A stretch of DNA of 64,000 nt from Oscheius sp. JU75 (GCA_037178855.1 JASJZC010000004.1:4154001-4218000); one strand, 5' to 3'. Shown: positions 23,701-34,751, numbered from the stretch's first letter. Numbers and translations: made by a program. The notes: generated from the sequence alone by a model not told the origin.

Positions 23701-24159
23701 GTTGAGAAAAACTCACTAAAATTTTGATTTTCAGGTAATACAATGCGCTCAAGAGGGATACGACAGTGTTGGAGTTGAACTCAATTCGATCCTGGTCGCC
23801 TATTCCAAGTACTGGGCAGCCCGAAGCGGCCTCCGGAAGAAGGCTCGTTTTCACAGGTTTCTTTGGTCCCCATTAAAAAGTTACATTTTTTAGAATGGAT
23901 ATTTTCAAAACAAACCTGAATGACTACAACACTGCGGTTATTTTTGGAGCAGAAAGCCTGGTCAGCTTATCTTTCTTGTTTATCGAGTAAGCATCTTTTC
24001 CAGATGGGAGATCTCGTGCCAAAGTTGTCTGAAATGCGTCCAGAGACGCGACTGCTTGCCTGTCGTTTCCCATTGCCCGACAACAACGACTGGCATCTGA
24101 CCACGCAAATCGGAGAAGGCATCGACGCCGTTTGGATCTATCAACGGCTCAGCAATTGA
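20775..24159 (+). CDS. FAM173/ANTKMT-type mitochondrial lysine methyltransferase, interrupted by a nested gene
   Basis: Exon 1 (20775-20990) encodes a hydrophobic N-terminal anchor (GVSGMLIAGVAGATALGIS), CIPYVPATPQQLENV and SAM motif I as LIDLGSGDGRV. Exon 2 starts at 23735 with VIQCAQEGYDSVGVELN, giving a seamless GDGRV|VIxxA...GVELN join with phase 0 kept. Later exons give YSKYWAARSGLRKKARF, DIFKTNLNDYNTAVIFGAE and RLLACRFPLPDNNDWH, ending at 24159. This order matches FAM173A/B (ANTKMT, ATPSCKMT), which methylate lysines of the adenine nucleotide carrier or ATP synthase c-subunit. The intervening intron (20991-23734) holds the entire XPR1-like gene on the same strand. The start follows TTTTCAG by six bases. 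Confidence 0.85.
21137..23380 (+). CDS. XPR1-type SPX-EXS phosphate exporter
   Basis: The N-terminal SPX domain starts MKFGEQLTSHLTPEWRKQYI with the three-helix-bundle segments DYEGLKSLL and INLFFSQKIAEAQ. The phosphate/inositol-pyrophosphate-sensing lysines sit in the FRKILKKHDK motif. Multiple transmembrane helices follow from about residue 225 (TTFSLGLFMGAGICLLLGIL), and then the EXS domain with FADFWLGDQMNSLST, RFMQCLRRYHDT, NAGKYSTTYIVVICGAL and FRRFIWNYFRLENEHVNNC. XPR1 proteins export inorganic phosphate from cells. Exon 1 is unusually long (21137-22354), followed by three short introns. The product ends ILLETPQ. It is nested within the methyltransferase intron; its own acceptor TTGTAG lies just before the ATG. 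Confidence 0.93.
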
Positions 24160-24280
24160 CATTTTTCACATTTTAGGTTGTTTGTTCATGTTGTTACCAA
24201 GAAGTTTGTTTCTATTTTTGTGAGGTTATAGTATTCCGAGTCTCAGTTCAATATTTTCTGCGAAGAGTAGCCGTCTGAAT

Positions 24281-24682
24281 CAGGGTAGGGTGAACAGTTC
24301 GTGTTAGCGGCCGAACAGTCGAATGACGGAACGTTCGTGTTCGATCCGTCCGACGAACAGAAAATGGCCAATTTTCGGTGTTCGGAGCCGAACGAGCACG
24401 ATACACAACCCCGGCATAAATCTAGCTTTCAAAATGCCCAAATGTATCTCATCTATGCGTGTATCTGTCTGAAGCCCTAATTACCAGCTCATAAGATACT
24501 TTGTGACAGCAATTGCTCTTTGCAAGTCAAGTCAGTTCAGCCAAACTTGTTAGCCTAAATCGTCCCTTCTTCAAATTTTTTTTTCGACGACTCTACTTCT
24601 AATTGACTTTTCGTAGAGGCATAACTCTCACTTTAGAGCCAAAAATGTCTGAAAAGTAACCCGGTGGGTTCGCACAACCCTG
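24281..24682. mobile_element. hAT-like MITE with 8-bp target duplication
   Basis: A 402-bp element with terminal inverted repeats CAGGGTAGGGTGAAC (left) and CAGGGTTGTGCGAAC (reverse complement of the right end). It is flanked by 8-bp direct repeats GTCTGAAT (24273-24280) and GTCAGAAT (24683-24690), one mismatch. An 8-bp duplication and CAGGG ends fit hAT elements. The interior is non-coding and rich in GTTCG/CGAAC inversions. Its right end is 10 bases before the splice acceptor of the next gene. Confidence 0.78.
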
Positions 24683-24701
24683 GTCAGAATCGTTCTTCAG
24701 G

Positions 24702-25180
24702 ATGTTCAGCCTATTGAAATTGTTTGGACCTTCTATAGATCAGAAGAGAGCGCGGGCCACGTATTATCAACAGCAAAAAAAGTTTCCTCCAGCGTTTGTG
24801 AGGTAATATTAAAGCCAATTAACTTGTTGCAAACCACACTTTCAGACGATTTTTGTTACGTTATCCTCACGCTCATTTATACGCAGTTTTCTTCTTATGT
24901 TCTTCTGCGATGGTTGGCCCAGTTCTACACTCTGTAAGTCTCTTCTCTTTGTTGCGACATCGTCTTTTCAGGTCTATCTTTACATGACCATGTCAAAAGA
25001 AGAGTTTGATCATTATCGGATGGAGAAGGCGGCACTAGTCAAAGATCGTCAGAAATACGGTCCGTTCCAGTTTCCTGTATATAAACAATATGTATTTTAG
25101 GTAAAAACTTATGGATACCCTTCATCTCATCTGGAAAGCCGGAAGATTCGCATGATGGACCATACCCGGCTGCGCAGTGA
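24702..25180 (+). CDS. Small single-membrane-span protein, family not recognised
   Basis: Four exons encode about 115 residues: MFSLLKLFGPSIDQKRARAT, a basic stretch, one hydrophobic segment (AHLYAVFFLCSSAMVGPVLH), a tyrosine/methionine-rich helix YLYMTMSKEEFDHYRMEKAA, and the tail GKNLWIPFISSGKPEDSH ending AAQ. Size, the basic N-terminus and one membrane span resemble accessory subunits of mitochondrial inner-membrane complexes, but I cannot assign one. The last intron (donor in AAATACG|GT, acceptor ATTTTAG) restores an open frame to the TGA at 25178. The ATG is one base after TTCTTCAG, consistent with trans-splicing; a MITE ends just upstream. Confidence 0.65.
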
Positions 25181-25806
25181 TTGAAATAGACAGATCTGTA
25201 ACTGTTCTCTAGATAAAGGCAGCCTTATGGCTCTCGAAATCGTTTCTGTTCAATGAAAAATTATAAGACACGATGTGAGCCTATATTCTAATTCGCCCAT
25301 TGGTGCTTTTCGAGAAGAAAAAGTGCAAAAGACGGCAGCATAAATTAGGTTCCTATTATCAGCCGTCCATTTGCCTTCAGTTTTCATTGGCGGCTGCGCC
25401 GCATCGTAGTAACAAAAGGCTTCCAACGGGATATCGAGGTCCTTGTTCGGCCGTACACTCCGATCTCATACGAAGAACAAGCACAAAATTTACGACATCT
25501 TGCAGAGCATAACGCTCAACAAGCTGGTCTTTCTTAGGCAAGTGTGAGCATCTGGTCTGTAGAGATTGCCCGAAGACGACGAGACAGGACCGTTCCTCTC
25601 AACTCTGTCCTTTCTGCTATGCGATGCTTGCCCTTCTACTTTCCCGTTTTTGTTTCAGACTTTCCCGCCTTTTCTGTGGTGATTACGGTATTTCTTGCGT
25701 GCAAAAGACCGAATCACTTTCACCTTGCGAATTTTGGTGGTTCCGAAGATGCTTCCCATTACAAAACGATCCTTTTGCTTCTCGCTGATTTCTCTTCGTT
25801 TCAAAC
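25181..25806. other. Intergenic with a short dispersed repeat and an unassigned open segment
   Basis: The segment 25381-25424 matches the reverse complement of 42162-42205. Next to it an open frame reads DIEVLVRPYTPISYEEQ, then AQNLRHLAEHNAQQAG, which looks protein-like and ends at a TAG near 25537, but I found no convincing start or partner exon. The rest is the upstream region of the ZHP gene. Confidence 0.4.
25381..25424 (+). repeat. Short dispersed repeat, copy a
   Basis: This carries GGCTGCGCCGC, then TCGTAGTAACAAAAGGCTTCC, matching about 40 of 44 bases of the reverse complement of 42162-42205. Its nature is unknown. Confidence 0.6.
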
Positions 25807-26839
25807 ATGCTTCAGATGTCCCAAAACAGCCGTGGATTGGACTGGCTCCACTGCAATCACTGCTTCAAGACTGGCGGCCAGATGGGAGCAGTCTTCTTCA
25901 CCAGCTGTGGGCATGTTCTCTGCCAGAAATGCGGAACAAACCAAGGCACACCGGCTTCTACCTGCCCGGTATGCAAGGTAGCAGCAAGACTGGTAGCCGT
26001 GGATAAGAATCTTGGGCCCGATATTCGAGTAAGACACATCAGCCTTTCTATTTATACTTCGTTTTCGTAGATTTTATTCCAAAAGCCCTACGACGTGGCT
26101 TCACATTACATGCAGCAGCTGAAGAAGGTTTTGGACTTCCAGATGACCAATCGTCAGCATCTCCAGAAGTATCAACAGGAGAGGACGATGAAAATGCAAA
26201 AGTACGCTGAAACAACGGGCGGTCAATTCAAAAAGATGCAGGATGCTGCCAAGTAAGCTCTTTGCTCTCCTTCATTGTAGCATGTTCTGTTGTGTTCAGA
26301 CAGCTCTACCAGGAGAAGCAGCAGCTGATCGAAGAAACTAAAAACTACAAGCAACAAATTCAGCAGCTCAAGCAGCGTTGCTCAGTCGCCGAAGCCAAGT
26401 ACGTCCCTTTCCATTGTAAAAATGACTGATCTTCAGAATTCGTAATCGGGAAAGCCGTTTAGAGCATCTACAACCGTCTCGTGGATCCGACTCTGGACAC
26501 AGCTCTTTGAGCATGCTCGACTACTCGTCCCACAACAGCAGCGTCTTCTTGACAAGTACTCCAGTCCAGGGCTCAACCGTAGGTTGGAAAAGGTCGCATA
26601 AACAATAGTATTTTAGACGACTAGCCCCGCAAATTTGCCATCGAGGAATGACCATATGCTGTGGGTTGTTTCATCTCTACGTATTACACGATTTCTTTTA
26701 GAAATTCCACCAAGTTGTCGCCTATTGCTCGTACTGGTCCTTCTCTATTTAGTAGCACGAACTCGTCCCACAGGTATGTCTAATTTCTTCTGCTTACCTG
26801 CTGCCTTTCAGGCATCTTGACAGTACCACATTTTATTGA
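25807..26839 (+). CDS. ZHP/RNF212-type RING protein (Zip3 family)
   Basis: The N-terminal RING reads WLHCNHCFKTGG, FFTSCGHVLCQKC, CPVCKVAA: a C3HC4 zinc finger with the compact spacing of the ZIP3/RNF212/ZHP family. A coiled coil follows (LKKVLDFQMTNRQHLQKYQQ... KQLYQEKQQLIEETKNYKQQ), then a Ser/Thr-rich tail (GSDSGHSSLSMLDYSSHNSS ... LFSSTNSSHRHLDSTTFY). These are presumed SUMO/ubiquitin E3 ligases that act on the synaptonemal complex to designate meiotic crossovers. Two in-frame ATGs exist, 25807 and 25816; the second immediately follows CTTCAG and would be the start if trans-spliced there. Splicing at 26620-26820 was chosen to keep the Ser-rich frame. AATAAA follows at about 26911. Confidence 0.85.
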
Positions 26840-28406
26840 AGAGCCTTCTCCTGAACCAGTGTTAAACATATTCTATTTCTAGTGCATTTTTTATCTGTTT
26901 TCATTGTAATAAAACATGTTTATTTCAACCTGTGTTCTGATAGTTGTAAATCATATTATTCGATCTGTTGGTGGTAATCTCCCCCCTCTCGTCAAGTTTT
27001 TCATGATGCTGTTTGACTTGATTCAGTCGTCTTTTCCCTCTTCGACGAGTTCCTCTGCTGCAGCATTCGACCATTTCATCACGTTCGATCTACTGGAGAT
27101 TTTTAAACAGCGCAGTGTAAATAACGAACATCACGGGGCTGTTTAGAGTTGACCCAGCTGTCTTTTTCCTCTTCGATTAGATCCTCAACCGCGTAAGACG
27201 CTCCCACGATGTCAATCCTCCCAACGGAAGCTTCTCACCAAGACTCGTCCATTTATCCGTTTATCAGGGAATCTTTTCGCCCGACGGCTTGCTCAATTAC
27301 CACTGGGAGCTCAGTCTTTGATTGCTAACGTGACCTTGTCTCCTTTTACGGATCCGCTTATTTTTGAGTTTCTGCTGTCGTCTGATATCCCAAAGGAACA
27401 TTCGGTCATCCGAATGTCCCCGTCCATACATTCTCACTACTTGTTGGTCTCCTTTGATGGCTCCGCTAATGTCCCATTTTCCCCACAACTTGTATCTTTT
27501 CTGACATTCTGGGAGGTCTTTCGAGTTATATCGGACATGCCATCTCATAGCCAATTCCTCTTCATTTACATACTCGCCTACTTGAAGGAGCTACTTGCTC
27601 TTTTTAGCAGTTCAGAGCCGATTGAAGGTCCATTCAACTACTGAACGAGGTCGTTATGTCCCCATGGTCTCCCAAGAGACTGCCCGACCTGACATTATCG
27701 TTGCCATCAAGTCTTGATTTGACTGCTACCCGGGGACTATTTTTAACGGCTGCCGTTCTTTACTTTTTGAAACAAAAGTACTTTCACGCACAGAATGAAC
27801 GAGGCATGAAATTCAATCATCCGGAGGAGGACATCTAACGGGAGCGTCTCTTCTCTCACTCCCTCTAAGTAAGCTTTATCCGAAAGAGGAAGTTGCTTGG
27901 TTCCTTACGGAATCGGAAGGAAGCTATCAAGTATTTCTCTTTTTGCTTCGTCTGAATGATTCAGTCGGTCATCTATTGTGTCTATTTTCACGAGTGTCCT
28001 GACTTCGGCGGCTTTCAATGGATTGCCGCGAGCACTCTCTCACTCTCTTGCACCCAAGCTATCGTCTAGTAATTACGCCAGTCACTACTTCTTCGTTTCG
28101 TTTTCCGTGGTCTCTGACGTTTCCTCTCCCCTCTTAATAAATGTCCTTTTGTTGTGTTCTTCTTCCTTTGAGCGCTTTGAGCGGGTATTTCTCAATTTCC
28201 TTTCCATTTGCCTGTTTTGACTCCAACACGCGCATCACACTCCGGAACATTTTCAAGAGTCACTCGACTGAGCATTAGGTGTCAATGTTCTTGAACACGT
28301 TTATTTCGGATCAGTAAGTCACCGACTCAGTAGGGGAATCGGTATCCGTTCTTTCGGTTCCAGTCCAGTTCACCTCGAAGCGGCTTCGTCCAGCCAGTGA
28401 ATTGTC
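26840..28406. other. Gene-poor, pyrimidine-rich stretch
   Basis: I find no convincing exons in 1.57 kb. The plus strand is strikingly rich in C/T from about 27000 to 28250. Short open frames (for example 27297-27554 on the minus strand) lack splice or domain support. A decayed mobile element is possible. Confidence 0.45.
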
Positions 28407-28826
28407 TTAAGACAAGTTATGCACTGGAAAAAGAAAAAGGTACCTCCTCATTAGACCCTGGTAGTACTGGACCGAGAAGTTGGCATTGCAAAGGTCAGAT
28501 TCGCAACATTCCTCGCAACTGACCTGAAAGTTATTCTGTCATTCTGGATCCGCCCCTTCCGTTTTCTCACTTGGTCTTGTCCATATCCGACGGACTCGCA
28601 GAACTCGTTGCATCTTTCTCCGCAATCCCTCTCGACCGATGTAAAGGCGTTGTTTATCGTCAACACGGTCGTCTGAAGTGTGTTTGGGTTGAAGGGACTA
28701 AGACTCTTTACCACACAGACCTTCTCCCAAGGCGCACAAATTTTTGAAGTTTCCTCTGATTCGAACAGAACCAGAGATTCATTTGCACACCAGCTATCCC
28801 TGGAACATAAAGCTTAACGACTTAAC
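28407..28826 (-). CDS. Ly6/uPAR-like cysteine-rich secreted protein (start unresolved)
   Basis: Minus-strand exons join to a Cys-rich domain: LCSRDSWCANES, KICAPWEKVCVVKS, ERDCGERCNEFCES, then after a ~45-bp intron VSCEECCESDLCNANFS. The closing CCxxDLCN is the hallmark of Ly6/uPAR three-finger domains, usually extracellular and often GPI-anchored. The final residues YYQVHNLS end at a TAA (28407-28409). The signal peptide exon was not found, so the 5' limit is approximate. It is transcribed away from the phosphatase gene at 28944. Confidence 0.6.
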
Positions 28827-28943
28827 GATGTCTCTTTCTGTGTTCTCTCATACCTATGATCCTCGTCGTATAGTTCATTATAGGAAAAAGAGCACGAATA
28901 ACATCGGAGACCAACTACTACTGGAACAAAGAAGAGTACGAGG

Positions 28944-30312
28944 ATGACTTCTCGACGAGTCATCAACAAAGAGAGTCGACAGGTCTCCCAGATCCGACCG
29001 TTTCTCTACGTTGGAGGACTGGCCGGTCTATCGCCCCGTGTTCTCTGTAAGTTCGAAAAGAGTATGGGTTAGGAAAGTTAAATGGATAGAATGTGTCCTC
29101 CTTTTATGGCCAAGTAATCATCGTTGCGCAAACAAGTTTCGGAAAAAGAGAAAAGGGGATCAATGTCAGGTATATAGCCTGGGATGCAATGGCATAATGG
29201 CCGGACCTGGGGCAGTCAACCGAGTCTTGAAATTGGAGGTGGTCATACGCAAAGTGCTATCGTTTCCAGCCAAGTTCTGTACTACCATCAACTTCATTCC
29301 CGGATTCCGACTGTCAGCCCCAAATCACATGCGAGTCCTGCACATTCCTCTTATGGATGAAGACTCCACAGAACTGGCTCCCTTCTGGACAACCGTCTTC
29401 AAAGTAAACAGCCTGATTCTGGAGGGAAAACACGACACTTTAGGAAATAGACGATGCCCGAAAATCTGCAGGTCGATGTCTTCTTCTCTGTGCAATGGGT
29501 ATTTCCCGTTCAGCCACTTTCTCTATCGCCTACATGATGTGCATTGAAAAGTATCTCACTTTACTCTAATAAACAGTGGTATTCCAATTCAGGATGTCGC
29601 TCCACGATGCCTATAAACACGTGCAGCTCTGTAGAAACATTATCTGTCCCAATGTAGGATTCTTCACCCAGCTCATAGACCTGGAGCATAAGGTAAGCTT
29701 GTGTGTTCTGACTGACAAATGGCCTCTCTCTGTCGCGCCAGCGGTTAGTGTCACTTGATCGCCCCGAGGGCACCATTTGTTCCGAACTGACGGCAAAAAG
29801 AGACACTTACAGCCACAATATTGGTCTCAATTTGTATTTCAGATGAGGGGGAGCAAAACAGTCCAGATCATTGAGCCCATAGCAGGGGTGAGAGTGGCGG
29901 ATGTTGTCTGGAATGAGCTCTACGAGGAAATGATGGAGACTATGAACGAGTCAGATCGACACTCTTTGAGATCTCTCAACATGACTGTCGAAACGGCGAG
30001 AAAGGGTTATCGGAATTCACTGGAACCATTTCAGAGTAGACAATCTTCCGACACCCGATCAATTAGGTCGATGAACGTAATTGATGAGAGCAAAGTGGAC
30101 GATACATCCAGGTAGACCACCTCATGCACTACCATTAAAATTTTTCCAGATCTCTGGCCTCATTCCGGCTCACTGATACTGTTCCTTCCGGAACAGGTGT
30201 GCCCACAATTTCTGAAAAAGTCTTGCCAAAAAGTGTTCTTCGGGATAAGAGCCGAGAAAATAAGAAGAAACGATGGAGATTGAGTTGGAGCAAGGATGTC
30301 CCATCACCATAG
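28944..30312 (+). CDS. Dual-specificity phosphatase-like protein
   Basis: Exons encode QIRPFLYVGGLAGLSPRVLS (DUSP N-terminal strand), FCTTINFIPGF, RVLHIPLMDEDSTELAPFW with the general-acid Asp, EIDDARKSAGRCLLLCAMGI then SRSATFSIAYMM, and MSLHDAYKHVQLCRNIICPN. This is the complete DUSP core in order. The active-site loop is C-A-M-G-I-S-R, so the catalytic Cys and Arg are present, but the His that normally precedes the Cys (HCxxGxxR) is Leu. After the core comes a Ser/Arg-rich C-terminal extension of about 115 residues ending SWSKDVPSP. Substrate unknown. The ATG follows upstream non-coding sequence at 28944. Confidence 0.82.
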
Positions 30313-30610
30313 CCTTCTCTCACATTCCGACTTGAACAAATTGTGATCTTGTTAGGTTGCCAATTGTAGAACGAGGTGTTGTACATAATGAAATTACTAG
30401 GAATTGTCATTGGAAGCTAAAGTTAAAGGCCTCGTACAGGCTCATAGGACCTTCTATTATTTGCAGGCCCTATTTCCCATCAAGGTCCGGGGCTCTTAGA
30501 TTTGCTACTCCTGCTCTTAGCACGAATTGGTATTCAGAAAAAAATTGTGTATAAAAAGTTTATATTGGAAACGCAACAAACTGATTAGAGGTGGAATCTG
30601 GTAAAATCGC
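30313..30610. other. Short convergent intergenic
   Basis: About 300 bp between the stop codons of the phosphatase (+) and eEF1B (-) genes. It holds both 3' UTRs and nothing else that I can see. Confidence 0.5.
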
Positions 30611-31404
30611 TTAGATCTTGTTGAAAGCGACAATGTCAACCGACTGAACGTGGTCCTCGAAATCTCCGGTGATCTTCTCGATAAGATCGTCAACTGAGAC
30701 CTTCAAGTCCTCAATGACGCAGATGATTTGAAGTTTCTTGATTCCGTATCCAATAGCGATAAGCTTGGCACCTCCCCAGACGAGTCCGTCCATTTCGATT
30801 CCGCGGACGAGTTTCTCCATTTCTTCGAGGTCGGTCTCATCATCCCAGGGCTTGACATCGAGGATCACACTTGACTTGGCAATTGGTCCTGGCTACAAAA
30901 ACCAACTACATTGTTTAACACAAAAGAACCTCACCTTAGCCGACTTCTTCTCCTGGTAGGCCTTCAGGCGCTCCTGAACAACCTTGGCCTTCTCCTCATC
31001 TTCCTCGTCATCCGAGCCGAAGAGATCGAGATCGTCAGCCTCGTTCTTCTCTTCTTCTCCAGATCCTCCAGCACTGGGCCAGGTATTACGTTCGGTGGCG
31101 GAGAAGGAAGCGATGTTCTTGTACCAGCGAGCAACGTTGGCAAATTTCTTGGGGCAGGGAGCGCTTCCGACCTGCTCGAAGGTCTTCTTATCCTCTCCAG
31201 AAGGAACAAATCTGTAAAATAAATTGTTTGGCAAGATTGTGAGGCTTACAAGTTGGGGAAAGTGGATAAGCGAGGTCTTTTTTACCGGGAAATAGTTCCT
31301 GCATTTATTTTTCCAACCCCAAAGATCCAAAACGTAAAGTGAACTAACCCTTCGATGTAGGCCTGGGTGGCGAGAGTCTGGTTGAGCTTTCCAAGATCGG
31401 CCAT
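30611..31404 (-). CDS. Elongation factor 1-beta (eEF1B guanine exchange subunit)
   Basis: The N-terminal helix is [19 protein letters not shown]. Then [14 protein letters not shown] and [16 protein letters not shown] (GST-C-like part), an acidic linker [18 protein letters not shown], and the catalytic EF1_GNE domain with [40 protein letters not shown] and [15 protein letters not shown], ending VAFNKI. This is the canonical length and order (about 210 residues). It regenerates eEF1A-GTP during translation elongation; the linker Ser is a CK2-type site in the family. The ATG is at 31402-31404. It is transcribed divergently from mitochondrial aconitase with 392 bp between start codons. Confidence 0.95.
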
Positions 31405-31796
31405 TTTTCGGTGACTGCCTTTGCGGATGAGTGACAAAAGTGAACATTTTTCTAGTTCGCTACTTTTGGTTCGCTCGGATTACAGTAATTTCGTCGTAAG
31501 ACCTATTCTACACAGCCCTTGAATTTTCGAGACACAATTTTGGCGCCAATCACCCAAAGTTGACGCATTTCCTGCTGGTTGGGCACACGGGCGATGCATT
31601 TCTTCAGTGCTCTTTGACCCTTCTCCGTGTTCCCTTATCGGCCTGTTTTCCTTTTCGACCCGCCCTGTGACAGTAGTCGCAAAAGGCAGTGCAATGCATG
31701 TGCCTGTTATTGTTTATCGCCTTGGCGAGAACACTTCTTTTGCTTCCATACCTTCTTATTCGACTAGTACACAAAGTACATACAGAGATTTCAGGT
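31405..31796. promoter_or_regulatory. Shared divergent promoter region of eEF1B and aconitase
   Basis: The 392 bp between divergent start codons must carry both 5' regions. The right end, GAGATTTCAG two bases before the aconitase ATG, looks like a trans-splice acceptor. No specific factor site is claimed. Confidence 0.5.
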
Positions 31797-34751
31797 ATGC
31801 ACCTCCTCAGATTGAGCCGGTTGGCCGGCCCAGTCCAATATCGTGCTCTTCATGCCTCCAGCTCTTTGGTTAAACTTTTTTTGTCAGCGGATCATTATTT
31901 ATGTTCAGAGCAATGTTTCCATGAGCAAATTCGAGAAGGACCGCTATCTTCCATACGATAAACTGTCCAAGAATGTAAAAGTTGTCAGAGACCGGTATTT
32001 TTTCGTGTTTTGTGTTGGACAAAATCTTTTAGTCTGAAGCGGCCACTGACGCTGTCCGAGAAAATTCTTTATGGACATTTGGATCAGCCAAAAACTCAAG
32101 AAATTGAGCGTGGAGTTTCTTACCTCCGTCTTCGTCCTGATCGTGTCGCCATGCAGGATGCCACTGCCCAGATGGCCATGCTTCAGTTCATTTCATCCGG
32201 TCTGCCTAAGGTTTGTCCTTTATAGTTGTCATAAATCTGCTATTTATTCAGGTCGCTGTTCCCTCTACCATTCATTGTGATCACTTGATCGAGGCCCAGA
32301 AAGGAGGAGCTCAAGATTTGGCTCGTGCTAAGGATCAGAACAAGGAAGTCTACAACTTCCTCTCGTCGGCTGGAAATAAATACGGTGTCGGATTCTGGAA
32401 GCCGGGATCTGGTATCATTCACCAGATTATCCTCGAGAATTACGCCTTCCCCGGACTCTTGCTCATCGGAACTGACTCTCATACCCCCAATGGAGGTTAG
32501 ATAATCTTGTTTCTTCAACCTTTTATGGTTCCAGGTGGTCTTGGAGGTCTCTGCATCGGAGTCGGAGGAGCCGATGCTGTCGATGTTATGGCTGATATTC
32601 CCTGGGAGCTGAAGTGCCCTAAGGTCATCGGAGTCAAGTTGACCGGAAACCTCAGCGGATGGACTTCTGCCAAGGATGTCATTCTGAAGGTCGCCGATAT
32701 TCTGACCGTCAAGGGAGGCACTGGAGCTATCGTCGAATATTTCGGTCCTGGAGTCGACTCTCTGTCTGCTACCGGAATGGGAACCATCTGCAACATGGGG
32801 GCTGAAATTGGTGCCACTACCTCTGTCTTCCCCTTTAACGACAGCATGCGGAAGTATCTTGAGGTATTTGCTTAGGAACTATGAAAAAATAGTCGGATTT
32901 TAGGCTACTGGTCGCAAGTCCATTGCCGATGAAGCCGCCAAGTACAAAGATCTTCTAACTGCTGACGATGGATGTCACTACGATCAGGTTCGTTTCGAAA
33001 TCTAGACTAGTGATCTTTGTCATACTGACCAGCACGTAGTCAGTGAGATTTTATCACATTTTCTGCACGCATCCAGAAATCAAAAGCTGAAAACGGCGAT
33101 CTATGCAATAAGAGAACAAACACCTTTTGATGTCAACGTTCCAGATCATCGAGATCAACCTTGACACCCTCGTTCCCCACGTCAACGGACCCTTCACACC
33201 TGATCTTGCCTCTCCTATTGACAAGCTCGGTGACAATGCCAAGAAGAACGGCTGGCCTGTTGACATCAAGGTTTCTCTCATCGGATCCTGCACCAACTCT
33301 TCCTACGAGGATATGACCCGCTCTGCCTCTGTCGCCAAGCAGGTATAAGTTTTCTATTAAACCTTCTGAAGGTGTTATTAGGCTCTGGACAAGGGACTCA
33401 AGGCCAAGACTCTTTTCACTATCACGCCTGGATCCGAACAGGTCCGTGCTACCATCGAACGCGACGGTTTGAGCAAGATCTTCTCCGATTTTGGTGGAAT
33501 GGTTCTTGCCAACGCTTGCGGGCCTTGCATTGGTACTTTACTGAATTACTCAACAAACTGCCTTTTTAGGACAATGGGATCGTCAGGACGTGAAGAAGGG
33601 CGAGAAGAACACCATTGTCACCTCGTACAACCGTAACTTCACTGGACGTAACGATGCCAATCCTGCTACCCACGGATTCGTCGCCTCTCCCGAAATGGTC
33701 ACTGCTCTTTCCATTGCCGGACGTCTCGATTTCGATCCCAGACACGACGAACTGACTGCTGCTGATGGTAATTTCTTTGTTTGTTCTCAAAACAACTGCC
33801 TCAGGATCCAAGTTCAAGCTCCAACCTCCTACCGGAGATAACCTTCCCCAGAAGGGATATGATCCAGGAGAGGATACCTACCAGGCTTCCTCCGGATCTG
33901 GACAAGTCGACGTCGATCCCAAATCTCAGCGTCTTCAGCTTCTTGAGCCTTTCACGAAGTGGGATGGAAGAGATCTCGAAGACATGGTCATTCTTATCAA
34001 GGTAAACTTTTCATCACGGCAAAAAAATTCGATTTAGGTCAAAGGAAAATGCACGACTGATCACATTTCTGCTGCCGGTCCCTGGCTGAAATACCGTGGA
34101 CATTTAGACAACATATCCAACAACCTTTTCCTTACCGCTGTCAATGCTGAGAATGGAGAGATGAACAAGGTTTGGGACTTCATATTGAAAAGTTCACAAT
34201 AAGTTATTCAGATCAGACATCAGATCTCTGGCAACTTCGGAACGGTTTCCGAGGTATCTCGTTCTTACAAGGCCGACAACATCAACTGGGTTGCTATCGG
34301 AGACGAGAACTACGGAGAGGGTTCTTCTCGCGAACACGCCGCGCTTGAACCCCGTCATCTTGGAGGCAGAGCCATCATCACCAAGTCTTTCGCCCGTATT
34401 CATGGTTGGTTTATTTCTAAAGCCAGTTACTATTTCCATTTGCAGAGACGAATTTGAAAAAGCAGGGTATGCTCCCCTTGACCTTCGCCAATACTGCCGA
34501 CTATGACAAGATCGAACCCTCAGACAGAATCTCCATTGTTGGACTGAACAACTTTGTTCCCGGAAAACAACTTAAATGTGTCATCAAAAAGAAGGACGGA
34601 AAGAAAGTTCGTTCATTCTGTTTACTCGGCTACAACACAAATTTAGGTGGAAATCATGTTGAACCATACTTTCAACGACCAGCAAATTGAATGGTTCAAG
34701 GCCGGTTCTGCACTGAACCGCATGAAAGAGGTCTTCGCTTCAAGGAAATAA
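31797..34751 (+). CDS. aco-2: Mitochondrial aconitase
   Basis: Exon 1 gives a mitochondrial presequence ([20 protein letters not shown]). The mature protein follows the aconitase order: [56 protein letters not shown], then the 4Fe-4S cysteines in SCTNSSYED and [62 protein letters not shown] and [19 protein letters not shown], ending KEVFASRK. All three cluster-ligand cysteines and the active-site SSRE are visible. It isomerises citrate to isocitrate in the TCA cycle. About 14 exons; internal introns are mostly 40-60 bp, with one of about 160 bp near 32990-33145. Confidence 0.96.

Noticed and set aside
27297-27554. Basic 85-codon minus-strand frame
   Set aside because: It lies in a composition-biased stretch without splice signals or homologous motif.
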